From Rhizobium sp. Root274 (GTDB taxonomy: Bacteria > Pseudomonadota > Alphaproteobacteria > Rhizobiales > Rhizobiaceae), in the NCBI RefSeq assembly GCF_001429245.1, contig NZ_LMJE01000001.1, positions 1,669,564 through 1,733,563 on the forward strand: 64,000 nt of DNA, written 5' to 3'. The position numbers and the translations under genes were made by a program. Positions within the stretch are counted from its first letter, which is position 1; the number at the start of each line of letters is the position of its first letter. Shown one piece after another: positions 56,041 through 64,000 of this stretch. Under the pieces are notes generated by a model, which saw only the letters and a program-made list of their open reading frames with translations, was not told the origin of the DNA and did not search any database.

Positions 56041-56759
56041 GCGAAGCTCTCCTCAGAAATGCAATGGACACTGTCGGGGCGCAGGGTCACAAAGTCCGGC
56101 TCTGGCTGCGCGACGACGATTCTGTCGATCCCACCGAAGCGCTCGATCGGCTGCTGGAATTGACGCATGAGTACATGGTGCCGGTGACCCTGGCCGTCAT
56201 TCCGAAAGACACCGGGGAACCGCTGGTTCGGCGCCTGGACAAAGCACCTCATGCGCGTGTGGCACTGCATGGCTGGTCGCATCATAATCATGCTCCCGCT
56301 GCGGAGAAAAAGCAGGAAATCGGTCTGCACAGAGCGGCGCCCGTTGTTCTCGCGGAATTGAAGCAAGGCTTCGACAAGCTCGCTGCAATTCATGCTGCGC
56401 GTTTTATTCCCATGCTGGTGCCGCCGTGGAACCGCATCGCACCTGCCCTACTACCGGAACTGCCCGCACTCGGGCTCAAGCTGCTGTCGGTTTTCGGGAA
56501 GGAGCAATCCTCGTCGCCGATCCCGCTCGTCAACACACATGTCGACATCATGGACTGGCACGGATCTGGCGGCGGGCGACCGGCGGATACGCTTTTTGCC
56601 GAACTGGCGGGTTGGGTTGGGCGTGCCGATGCGCCTCCGATGATCGGCATACTCACCCATCATCTGGTGCACGACGCCGCGGCATGGTCGTTCCTAGAGG
56701 CTTTGCTGGCAATTACAGCGTCGCATCCCGCATGCGAATGGGTCTCGCCCGAGGTTTGA
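56037..56759 (+). CDS. Polysaccharide deacetylase-like protein (NodB fold)
   Basis: 240 aa from GTG 56037, overlapping the glycosyltransferase stop. The metal site is visible as LRDDDSVDP (Asp 26-28) and HGWSHHNH (78-85, an HxxxH pair). There is no signal peptide, so it is predicted cytoplasmic, unlike many exported deacetylases. Likely substrates are a nucleotide-sugar-linked or lipid-linked acetylated glycan; this is inferred. The family also includes divergent uncharacterised members. Confidence 0.82.
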   Translation: MSEALLRNAMDTVGAQGHKVRLWLRDDDSVDPTEALDRLLELTHEYMVPVTLAVIPKDTGEPLVRRLDKAPHARVALHGWSHHNHAPAAEKKQEIGLHRAAPVVLAELKQGFDKLAAIHAARFIPMLVPPWNRIAPALLPELPALGLKLLSVFGKEQSSSPIPLVNTHVDIMDWHGSGGGRPADTLFAELAGWVGRADAPPMIGILTHHLVHDAAAWSFLEALLAITASHPACEWVSPEV

Positions 56760-56762
56760 GTC

Positions 56763-57746
56763 CTACCAGGACTTCCAGTCGATGATGAAACCGCGATCGG
56801 TTCTCATCGCGGTCTCGCGCGCCATCTGAACGTCGGAGAAGGGTGCGCGCCTTGGTAAGACGGCGGCCATCATGTCTGCAGTGGCCAGTGTCACTCCTGC
56901 GCCGCGGCTGGCATAGGTGAAGATGAGGGGGCCGGTCGACCACCAGGCCGGCGCACCCGGCAAAGCTTCCATGATCCCGGGCATGGCCTCGATGATGCGC
57001 TGGATCACGGGGTGTGCCGCCGGTGTCGCTATGAAGGCATTGGCAAGAAGCAGACCACCCGCGCTGGTCAGTCGTGGTATCTCGGCCGCCAGCGCCGTGA
57101 AACCGACCAATGCTATGAAGTCTTCAAAACCCGCATCGTCCCGGGCCGGATACCAGTCGGCATCCATGTAAATCCCGCCGAAGCGCTCAAGGACCAGATA
57201 TCGCGCAACATCAGCTGCTCCGGGATAATCCTCGCGCGCCAGCATGTCTGCGTAGCTTGGGTGGTCATGAAAACCTTCCCGCTGAAGCGCCATCGTGTCC
57301 CAGAGACGATATTCCATGCCATGCGCTGCGCAATGGGCACGCCATGCAGCGACTGCCGGCGGCTGTGGGAGATCGCCGATCCACACCTGGTGCAGTATGC
57401 GCGGCACCGGCGCGGCAGCAAGACGGGCAATGAGGCGGCGCTGCTCGCCGGTATAGGTGCCGACAGCTTCCATCGTGCCGGGATCAGGCACCAGGGTGAA
57501 TTGAAGCCCGGTGACCCGCAACCGGTCGCCTGAAAGCTTGGCAAGTTTCAGATAGGCAGAGTGCAACTTGCGGGGCAGTCCCAATACGGTCGGAGGGCCC
57601 AGTTCCGCTTGAGATACCAGTTCAGTATCAGCGGCCAGGGCATCCAGCGCTTGCCGAGCGCCATCGGGATCACCGGCGCGTGCCTGTTCAATGGACTGCG
57701 CGATGATTTCGCGGGCGCGGGCGCGCGGATTGTCGGTGTCGGTCAA
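56763..57746 (-). CDS. Glycosyltransferase with DXD motif (Gly_transf_sug/capsular family)
   Basis: 327 aa. A charged helical N-terminus (about 1-45) precedes the transferase core, which starts at IPRILHQVWIG (about 115-124). The DXD motif YMDADW (193-198) binds the nucleotide sugar and metal; GAADVARYLVLERFGGIY is the family signature. Such enzymes add single sugars in capsule or exopolysaccharide synthesis. It is convergent with the deacetylase, with stops 3 bp apart. Confidence 0.85.
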   Translation of the reverse strand: MTDTDNPRARAREIIAQSIEQARAGDPDGARQALDALAADTELVSQAELGPPTVLGLPRKLHSAYLKLAKLSGDRLRVTGLQFTLVPDPGTMEAVGTYTGEQRRLIARLAAAPVPRILHQVWIGDLPQPPAVAAWRAHCAAHGMEYRLWDTMALQREGFHDHPSYADMLAREDYPGAADVARYLVLERFGGIYMDADWYPARDDAGFEDFIALVGFTALAAEIPRLTSAGGLLLANAFIATPAAHPVIQRIIEAMPGIMEALPGAPAWWSTGPLIFTYASRGAGVTLATADMMAAVLPRRAPFSDVQMARETAMRTDRGFIIDWKSW

Positions 57747-57948
57747 ATCCTGTCTCCCGCTTTGGCAAGTGCCCGATTTCTATCGGCAAAAGCCATGCAC
57801 TCGCAAGTCCTCCAAAGCCTGCTGATGGCCACATCTTCGCGATGGACAGTCTGCGGTGAGGTCGATACGGTAGATTTGTCCAAGAACGAGCCCAGAAGAA
57901 GATCGTAAGCTTGGACGGTTTTGGCATCCCCGGGGGCGTAATTGGTTC

Positions 57949-59838
57949 ATGGTCGTCGGCACTGACTTGCTTTCCGTGGAGACGCTCAGTGTTTCCTTTC
58001 CCTTGATTAACGGCAGCGTCGAGGCCGTTCGCTCGCTTTCCATGCGCGTGGCACCTGGTCGCGTTACCGCTCTTGTCGGAGAATCGGGATCGGGTAAATC
58101 GGCGCTGGGCCGGGCGATCATGGGGATCGAATCCGATTATGCGCGGATCTCCGGAAAGGCCGTGTTCAACGATCCTCAGGGCAACGGTCCGGTCGACCTG
58201 ATCAGCCTGCCACGCGATAGACGCCGCATTCGACAGATCCGCGGTGATCGAATCGGCATGATCTTCCAGGAGCCGATGACCTCGTTTTCGCCGCTGCACA
58301 CCATCGGCAATCAGATCGAAGAGGTGCTGCGGATCCACTCGATGCTCTCGGCTCGTGAGCGCCGCGAGCGCTCTGAAGAGATGCTGGCGATGGTGGGTTT
58401 CCAGGATCCCGCCAGGATCTTCGACATGTATCCTTTCGAGCTCTCCGGGGGGATGCGCCAGCGCGCCATGATCGCCATGGCGCTGATCGGCCGACCGGCA
58501 CTTCTGATTGCCGACGAACCAACCACGGCACTGGACGTGACGATCCAGGCGCAGATCCTCAAGCTGCTCAAGGAGCTGCAATCGAAGCTCGGCATGGCGG
58601 TCCTGCTCATTACCCATGACCTCGGCGTGGTTGCGTCCATGGCTGACGAGGTCGTGGTGATGTATCGGGGCCAGGTGATGGAATCGGGCAGCGTCGAGCA
58701 GATTTTTCGCAATCCGCAGCATGCTTATACGCGCGGGCTGATGGCGGCAGTGCCCGATTTCGACATGGCGCGTGACGAGCGACTGAAGCCCTTGCGCGAG
58801 ATCGAGGTCAACGCAGGCGGGCTTTTGGGCGCGCGAACCCGTCCCGCCGCGGGCAAGTCCGATATCCTGCTCTCCGTGCGCAACGTCACCAAGACTTACC
58901 AGCCCAAGGGCTCGAACGGCTTTTTCAGCAAGTTGCCCAAGCCGACCCGTGCGGTGCATGACGTATCGTTCGATGTCCGGCGTGGCGAAACGCTGGGCCT
59001 GGTCGGCGAAAGTGGGTGTGGCAAGACCACGCTCAGCAAAATCCTCATGCGGGGCGTGACCCCGGACCATGGGCAGGCGATATTTGAAAGCGCCGACGGG
59101 CCTGTCGACATTCTCAAAGCCGACGGCAAAGCCTTGCAGGATCTGCGATCCTCCATTCAGATGGTCTTTCAGGACCCCGTCTCGTCGCTGTCTCCGCGCA
59201 TGACGGTGCGCAGCATTATCGGGGAGCCTCTGGAGATCCACGGCTATGGCGATTCCCGTGAACGGGTCGCTCTGTCAAAACGGCTCGTGGAATCTGTCGG
59301 ATTGCCGACGTCGGCGCTGGGGCGTTATCCGCACAGCTTCTCCGGTGGGCAAAGGCAGCGTATCGGAATTGCGCGGGCACTTGCGCTTGGCCCAGATCTG
59401 CTTATCTGTGACGAACCAGTCTCCGCACTCGACGTGTCCGTGCAGGCGCAGGTTCTCAATCTCCTGAAGGATCTCCGCGCTGAACTGGGGCTTACCTACA
59501 TCTTCATCTCGCACAATCTGGCAGTCGTGAACTACATGGCCGACCGGGTGGCCGTGATGTATGCAGGCCGGATCGTCGAGATTGCCCCTTGCGACATCAT
59601 CATGCGCAATCCCATCCATCCCTATACACGCAAGCTGATTGCAGCCGTGCCCTCTCCGGATCTCGATAGGCCAATCGACTTCGAGCGCGCAGGCGAGACA
59701 TCCATTTCCGCAAAGGGAGCCTGGGGCAAACAGTTTCTGGATGAGGGTGACCCGGATGTGCTCACACACATAGACCTTGGGGGCGAACATTTTGTCCTTG
59801 CGCGCAGCACCGCCGATGCACGGGAGCTCAAGGCATGA
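57949..59838 (+). CDS. Oligopeptide/oligosaccharide-type ABC transporter, fused double ATPase
   Basis: 629 aa with two ATPase domains of the DppD/DppF type in one chain. The N-terminal half has GESGSGKSALGRAI (Walker A), LSGGMRQRAM and LLIADEPTTALD. The C-terminal half has GESGCGKTTLS, FSGGQRQRIG and LLICDEPVSALD. The typical oligopeptide C-terminal segments (NPxHPYTRxL) appear in both. It heads an operon of four overlapping genes. The class imports peptides, nickel or oligosaccharides; the substrate is unknown. Confidence 0.92.
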   Translation: MVVGTDLLSVETLSVSFPLINGSVEAVRSLSMRVAPGRVTALVGESGSGKSALGRAIMGIESDYARISGKAVFNDPQGNGPVDLISLPRDRRRIRQIRGDRIGMIFQEPMTSFSPLHTIGNQIEEVLRIHSMLSARERRERSEEMLAMVGFQDPARIFDMYPFELSGGMRQRAMIAMALIGRPALLIADEPTTALDVTIQAQILKLLKELQSKLGMAVLLITHDLGVVASMADEVVVMYRGQVMESGSVEQIFRNPQHAYTRGLMAAVPDFDMARDERLKPLREIEVNAGGLLGARTRPAAGKSDILLSVRNVTKTYQPKGSNGFFSKLPKPTRAVHDVSFDVRRGETLGLVGESGCGKTTLSKILMRGVTPDHGQAIFESADGPVDILKADGKALQDLRSSIQMVFQDPVSSLSPRMTVRSIIGEPLEIHGYGDSRERVALSKRLVESVGLPTSALGRYPHSFSGGQRQRIGIARALALGPDLLICDEPVSALDVSVQAQVLNLLKDLRAELGLTYIFISHNLAVVNYMADRVAVMYAGRIVEIAPCDIIMRNPIHPYTRKLIAAVPSPDLDRPIDFERAGETSISAKGAWGKQFLDEGDPDVLTHIDLGGEHFVLARSTADARELKA

Positions 59839-61742
59839 TTACCCGTCGCTCGATCCTCGCTTTGATGGCGGCCTCGACGCTCGCCCGTCCGGTTTTCGCA
59901 GCCGCGATCGATGATGAACCCGAAGCACTGCGCGAAGCCGTGCGTGCGGGTACGCTGCCGCCGATGCGCGAGCGCCTGCCGCAGGTCCCCCGCGTCATTT
60001 CTCTGGAAGGACCAGGCCTTGCGCCCGGACGCACGGGCGGCAAGATCCGTATTCTGGTCGGCAATCAGCGCGACATCCGTTACATGCCGATCTACAGCTA
60101 TTGTCGCCTGATTGGCTTCGACCGGAACTTCAACTTCCAGCCCGACATCCTCAGAGATTTCGGCGTGGAGCGCGACCGGATCTTCACGCTGCATCTTCGC
60201 CCTGGCCATCGTTGGTCGGATGGCAGCCCCTTCACGGCCGAGGATTTCCGTTATGTCTGGGACGACATGTTCCACAACAAGGAGCTCCATAAGGGCGGCA
60301 TGCCGAACGTGCTGCGTGTCGCGGATAAGGAGCCGGTATTCGAGGTGCTCGACCCGGTCACCGTGCGCTACAGCTGGGAGGATCCAAACCCGGATTTTCT
60401 CGCAGAACTCGCATCTCCCGTCGCGACCCGCCTGATGCAGCCCTCTGCCTATCTGAAGCAGTTTCATCCCAGCTACCAGACGCCCGAGAAGCTTGCCGAG
60501 CTGATCGCGCAGCAAGGTGTGGAAGACTGGGTCGCGCTGCATCAGAAGATGTCGCGTTCGGCACGACCGGAAAATCCGGATCTGCCCACGCTTGATCCCT
60601 GGCGCAACACCACTTCGCCCCCTTCCGGCTATTTCGTTTTCGAACGCAACCCGTATTTTCACCGCGTCGACCAGAATGGGCAGCAGTTGCCCTATGCCGA
60701 CATAGTCACACTCAGTGTCGGTTCCGGCGACTTGATCTCAGCCAAGACCGCCGCAGGGGAAAGCGATCTGCAGCTGAACAATATCGATTTCTCCGATTAC
60801 ACCTTCCTCAAGGGTGCGGAGGAGCGCGGGGTCATCAAGGTTGACCTGTGGAAGCGCACCCAGGGCTCGCGGACCGCGCTCATCCCCAATCTCAATTGCA
60901 CCGATCTGGTCTGGCGCAACGTTTTCCGCGACGTGCGGGTTCGCCGCGCCTTGTCGCTCGCGATCAACCGCGACGAGATCAACAAAGCTGTCTTCTTTGG
61001 TCTCGGCCAACCAAGTGCAAATGCGGTTCTGCCCGATAGTCCTTTGTACAAGACACGTTACCGGGATGCTTGGGCGGCATTTGACCCGGACCAGGCGAAC
61101 GCTCTGCTCGACGAGGTAGGTTTGAAGCGGGAAAGCCCACGGGGACAGCGCCTGCTGCCCGACGGTCGTTTGTGCAACCTGATCATCGAAACCACGGCCG
61201 AAACGAGTTATGAGACAGACGTGCTCGAGCTCGTCACGGACTACTTCTGGCGCATCGGCTTTCGCATCTTCACCCATGTCGCGCATCGTGAACTCTTCCG
61301 CCAACGGATCGTCAACGGCGAGACGGTCATGGCGCTCTGGTGGGGACTGGACAACGGCGTGCCAACGGCCGACATGTCGCCGCGCGAATTGGCGCCCACC
61401 TCGAATGACCAGATCCAATGGCCGCTCTGGGGCTTGCACGAGCTTTCCGGCGGCGGCGACGGACGCCCGCCGGAAACCGATGAAGCACGGATGTTGCTTG
61501 AGCTTTTCCACCGCTGGCGTTTGGCCGACACACTCGAAGGCCGAACTGCGATCTGGCACGAAATGCTCGAGCTTTTCACGCAGCAGGTCTTCACGATCGG
61601 AATCGTGAATTCTGTTCTGCAGCCGGTGGCGAAGAACCGCCGATTGCGGAATGTGCCAGAACAAGCTCTTTTCGGCTTCGACCCCACCTCCTATCTGGGC
61701 GTCTACATGCCGGACACCTTCTGGTTCGAAGGAGACACCTGA
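59835..61742 (+). CDS. Extracellular solute-binding protein, family 5
   Basis: 635 aa, larger than most DppA-type proteins (about 540). The N-terminus MITRRSILALM with Ala-rich cleavage (VFAAA) fits a Sec or Tat signal with twin Arg. The body has GGKIRILVGNQRDIRYMP, LRPGHRWSDGSPFTAEDFRY (family 5 signature) and RRALSLAINRDEIN. It overlaps the ATPase stop by 4 bp and the permease start by 1 bp. Ligand unknown; such long variants occur in rhizobial oligosaccharide importers. Confidence 0.9.
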   Translation: MITRRSILALMAASTLARPVFAAAIDDEPEALREAVRAGTLPPMRERLPQVPRVISLEGPGLAPGRTGGKIRILVGNQRDIRYMPIYSYCRLIGFDRNFNFQPDILRDFGVERDRIFTLHLRPGHRWSDGSPFTAEDFRYVWDDMFHNKELHKGGMPNVLRVADKEPVFEVLDPVTVRYSWEDPNPDFLAELASPVATRLMQPSAYLKQFHPSYQTPEKLAELIAQQGVEDWVALHQKMSRSARPENPDLPTLDPWRNTTSPPSGYFVFERNPYFHRVDQNGQQLPYADIVTLSVGSGDLISAKTAAGESDLQLNNIDFSDYTFLKGAEERGVIKVDLWKRTQGSRTALIPNLNCTDLVWRNVFRDVRVRRALSLAINRDEINKAVFFGLGQPSANAVLPDSPLYKTRYRDAWAAFDPDQANALLDEVGLKRESPRGQRLLPDGRLCNLIIETTAETSYETDVLELVTDYFWRIGFRIFTHVAHRELFRQRIVNGETVMALWWGLDNGVPTADMSPRELAPTSNDQIQWPLWGLHELSGGGDGRPPETDEARMLLELFHRWRLADTLEGRTAIWHEMLELFTQQVFTIGIVNSVLQPVAKNRRLRNVPEQALFGFDPTSYLGVYMPDTFWFEGDT

Positions 61743-62740
61743 TGTTGCGCTATATTCTTTGGCGCATCGCCATGATGGTGCCGACCCTGATCATGATCTC
61801 GATCCTCGTCTTTACGATCATCGAGCTACCACCCGGGGACTTTTTCGAAAGCCATATCGAAGAGATGCGCGCCATCGGCGAAAAGGCCGATATGGAGGAG
61901 ATCGAAGATCTCAAGGCGCGCTACGGCTTCGACAAACCTGCGCCGCTCCGATACATCGACTGGGTGACCAAATTTGCCATGGGCGACTTCGGGTATTCTT
62001 TCGAATATCGCATGCCCGTCGCCGATGTGGTCGGTGATCGCGTGTGGCTGACAGTTCTTGTCTCGACCGTCACCATTACCCTGACCTGGCTGATCGCTTT
62101 TCCCATCGGGATCTATTCCGCGACGCATAAATACAGTTGGGGCGACTACGGCTTCACGCTTTTAGGCCTGCTGGGCATTGCGGTGCCCAACTTCATCCTG
62201 GCCCTGGTGATGATGTATTTCGCCAATATCTGGTTCGGCACCTCCATCGGCCATCTGATGGATCCGAGCTACATCAACGAACCGATGAGCCTTGCGAAGT
62301 TCAAGTCGATCCTTGAGCATCTCTGGATCCCGGTGCTGATCATCAGCACGGCCGGCACCGCCGGCATGGTTCGCCGGGTTCGAGCGAACCTCATGGATGA
62401 ACTGCACAAACAATATGTCATGACGGCCCGGGCCAAAGGCCTTCATCCGTTTCGCACGCTGATGAAATATCCGTTCCGCATGTCGCTGAACTTCTTCATT
62501 TCCGATATCGGCTCCATCCTGCCTTCGATCATTTCGGGGGCCGAAATCACCGCTGTCGTATTGTCACTGGAGACCACAGGGCCGATGCTGATCCGCGCCC
62601 TGCAGAATCAGGACATGTATCTCGCCGGCTCCTTCCTGATGTTCCTCGCCATCCTGACCGTGATTGGTGTCCTCGTGTCGGACATCGCGCTGGCGATCCT
62701 CGATCCGCGCATCCGCCTCCAGGGGGGACGAACCAAATGA
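61742..62740 (+). CDS. ABC transporter permease, DppB-type
   Basis: 332 aa BPD_transp_1 protein with six predicted helices. LRYILWRIAMMVPTLIMISILVF is helix 1; a periplasmic segment with EEIEDLKARYGFDKPAPLRY follows, then the core and the coupling loop TARAKGLHPFRTLMKYPFR. It shares one base with the binding-protein stop and 4 bp with the next permease. It forms the pore with that permease. Confidence 0.93.
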   Translation: MLRYILWRIAMMVPTLIMISILVFTIIELPPGDFFESHIEEMRAIGEKADMEEIEDLKARYGFDKPAPLRYIDWVTKFAMGDFGYSFEYRMPVADVVGDRVWLTVLVSTVTITLTWLIAFPIGIYSATHKYSWGDYGFTLLGLLGIAVPNFILALVMMYFANIWFGTSIGHLMDPSYINEPMSLAKFKSILEHLWIPVLIISTAGTAGMVRRVRANLMDELHKQYVMTARAKGLHPFRTLMKYPFRMSLNFFISDIGSILPSIISGAEITAVVLSLETTGPMLIRALQNQDMYLAGSFLMFLAILTVIGVLVSDIALAILDPRIRLQGGRTK

Positions 62741-63903
62741 GTGATCGGACAGCATCGGACAATGTGGCGCAGCATTTCGTCTCCAGCGCCCCTTTCGACC
62801 CCTATCTCGTAGAGGTCGACAACGATCAGGCGAGCGGACATGCCTCGCAGCTCAGACTGACTTGGTGGCGCTTCCGCAGACACAAGCTCGCCCTGATTTC
62901 AGGCATCCTGCTGCTCTCCGCCTATCTGATGATCGTGATCGTGGAGTTCCTGGCGCCCTACAATGTCCATACCCGAAACGTGGACAACATCTATGCACCT
63001 CCGCAGGAGGTCCACTTCTTTCACGACGGAGCCTTTGTCGGACCCTTCGTCTACGGACGGGACATGACATTGGACATGAACACGCTACGACGAATCTATA
63101 CCGACGACGTCACGGACGTGCAGAAAATCCGCTTCTTCTGCCGCGGAGACAGCTATCGCTTCTGGGGCATGATCGAGGGCAATGTGCATCTCGTCTGCCC
63201 GGCGGAGAAGGGTGAGTTCTTCCTGCTCGGAACGGACCGGCTTGGGCGGGACGTCCTGTCCCGGATTCTCTATGGCGCCCGGATCTCGCTGACCATCGGC
63301 CTGCTCGGGGTTATGACGAGTTTTGCTCTCGGCATCGTGATCGGTGGATTGGCGGGTTATTGGGGAGGTTGGTTCGATCTCGCAGTCCAACGCGTGACGG
63401 AAGTTCTGCAGTCGATCCCCAGCATTCCGCTCTGGCTTGCCATGGCGGCGATCATGCCGGCGGACTGGTCCCCGCTTGTTGTCTATCTTGGAATAACCTT
63501 CATTCTCGGGCTGCTCGACTGGACGGGCCTTGCCCGCGCCGTCCGCTCCAAATTGCTCGCCCTGCGCGAAGAAGACTATGTTCTGGCAGCCCAGCTGATG
63601 GGGGCAAAAAGCCCGCGCATCATCGCCCGCCACCTGGTTCCCGGCTTCATGTCGCATCTGATTGCCAGCGCGACACTAACCATTCCAGGGATGATCCTCG
63701 GCGAAACCACTCTCAGCTTTCTCGGTCTCGGTCTCAGGCCACCGATCACGAGCTGGGGGGTTTTGCTGACGGAAGCACGAACTGTGAACGTTGTTGCCCT
63801 TTACCCGTGGCTGCTTTTCCCGGTAATCCCGGTCATCGTTGTCATCCTGGCTTTCAACTTTCTGGGAGATGGCCTGAGAGATGCCGCCGATCCATATAAT
63901 TGA
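62737..63903 (+). CDS. ABC transporter permease, DppC-type
   Basis: 388 aa, longer than usual DppC because of a cytoplasmic N-terminal extension (about 45 residues) and a periplasmic insertion after helix 1 (about 75-150, with NVDNIYAPPQEVHFFHDG). The core includes LGTDRLGRDVLSRILYGARISL, the EAA-like AAQLMGAKSPRIIARHLVPG and GETTLSFLGLGLRPP. The insertion resembles that of the YejE-type permease and may contact the binding protein. Confidence 0.92.
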   Translation: MSDRTASDNVAQHFVSSAPFDPYLVEVDNDQASGHASQLRLTWWRFRRHKLALISGILLLSAYLMIVIVEFLAPYNVHTRNVDNIYAPPQEVHFFHDGAFVGPFVYGRDMTLDMNTLRRIYTDDVTDVQKIRFFCRGDSYRFWGMIEGNVHLVCPAEKGEFFLLGTDRLGRDVLSRILYGARISLTIGLLGVMTSFALGIVIGGLAGYWGGWFDLAVQRVTEVLQSIPSIPLWLAMAAIMPADWSPLVVYLGITFILGLLDWTGLARAVRSKLLALREEDYVLAAQLMGAKSPRIIARHLVPGFMSHLIASATLTIPGMILGETTLSFLGLGLRPPITSWGVLLTEARTVNVVALYPWLLFPVIPVIVVILAFNFLGDGLRDAADPYN

Positions 63904-63972
63904 CCCAAATACACCCTGGATGAGGCACGACAGCGCCGAAAGACGTCCGCGATTTCGCAGTGAGGTTATCTG

Positions 63973-64000
63973 ATGACGACGGGACGTTCGCGTAAAGCTC
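63973..64000 (+). CDS. Possible start of the next gene (truncated by window edge)
   Basis: ATG at 63973 with GAGG (63962-63965) upstream opens a frame reading MTTGRSRKA before the window ends. It is about 70 bp downstream of the permease. Too little sequence is present to identify it, and it could be a chance frame. Confidence 0.3.

Noticed and set aside
57688-59241. Long minus-strand frame (517 codons) opposite the fused ATPase.
   Set aside because: It is antisense to ABC ATPase motifs and has no family signature.

Overview
The window looks like a chromosomal segment of an alphaproteobacterium of the Rhizobiaceae (Rhizobium/Agrobacterium/Allorhizobium type). The evidence is high-GC codon use, dense short-spaced operons with ATGA/GTGA stop-start overlaps, a Caulobacter/Agrobacterium-style Cpa/Tad pilus locus, a BmpA-type nucleoside transporter linked to deo genes, and a Yej peptide transporter. 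This assignment is inferred from gene content; no 16S or other phylogenetic marker is present. I see no prophage, insertion sequence or CRISPR array. The only RNA gene found is a serine tRNA.

Region by region. 1-483 is the 3' end of a hydroxypyruvate-isomerase-family gene. 603-3465 is a tightly overlapping three-gene operon: a photolyase/cryptochrome-like FAD protein whose domains appear circularly permuted, a DCC-family (DUF393) thiol protein and a COQ8/ADCK-like ABC1 kinase. 3529-3618 is tRNA-Ser(GGA). 3792-4896 holds a small membrane protein and msrA. 5153-13108 is a nucleoside uptake and catabolism operon (BmpA binding protein, fused ATPase, two permeases, cdd, punA, deoC, deoA). It faces a minus-strand arm (deoB, add, upp) at 13749-16671, with a retropepsin-like protease gene between them. 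16761-28167 is the Tad/Flp pilus locus: two TadE-like pseudopilins and a secretin N-domain protein on the minus strand, divergent from two tandem flp pilins and cpaABCDEF-tadBC on the plus strand.

28185-33423 is mostly minus strand (small acidic protein, CoxG-like protein, pncB, a membrane protein, ghrA). It runs into a yejA-yejB-yejE-[vapB-vapC]-yejF operon in which a toxin-antitoxin pair sits between permease and ATPase genes and is coupled by overlap to yejF. 38614-44595 is plus-strand housekeeping: mepA, mgsA, glk, an MsbA-like exporter, dapB and gpmA. 44761-51171 is a LysR regulator divergent from an alpha/beta-hydrolase-fold protein with an altered nucleophile elbow and an RND adaptor-pump pair. 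51300-57746 is a small glycan cluster (metallophosphoesterase, methyltransferase, UDP-sugar dehydrogenase, GT4 glycosyltransferase, polysaccharide deacetylase, DXD glycosyltransferase). 57949-63903 is a four-gene oligopeptide/oligosaccharide-type ABC importer.

How the genes work together. The Bmp transporter imports nucleosides. Cdd and Add deaminate them, PunA and DeoA phosphorolyse them, DeoB and DeoC route deoxyribose phosphate to acetaldehyde and glyceraldehyde-3-phosphate, and Upp recycles uracil. The pilus genes encode pilin, prepilin peptidase, secretin, ATPases and platform. The strongest candidates for a little-described system are the permuted photolyase/DCC/COQ8-like kinase operon, the VapBC pair inside the yej operon, and the degenerate hydrolase next to the RND pump.
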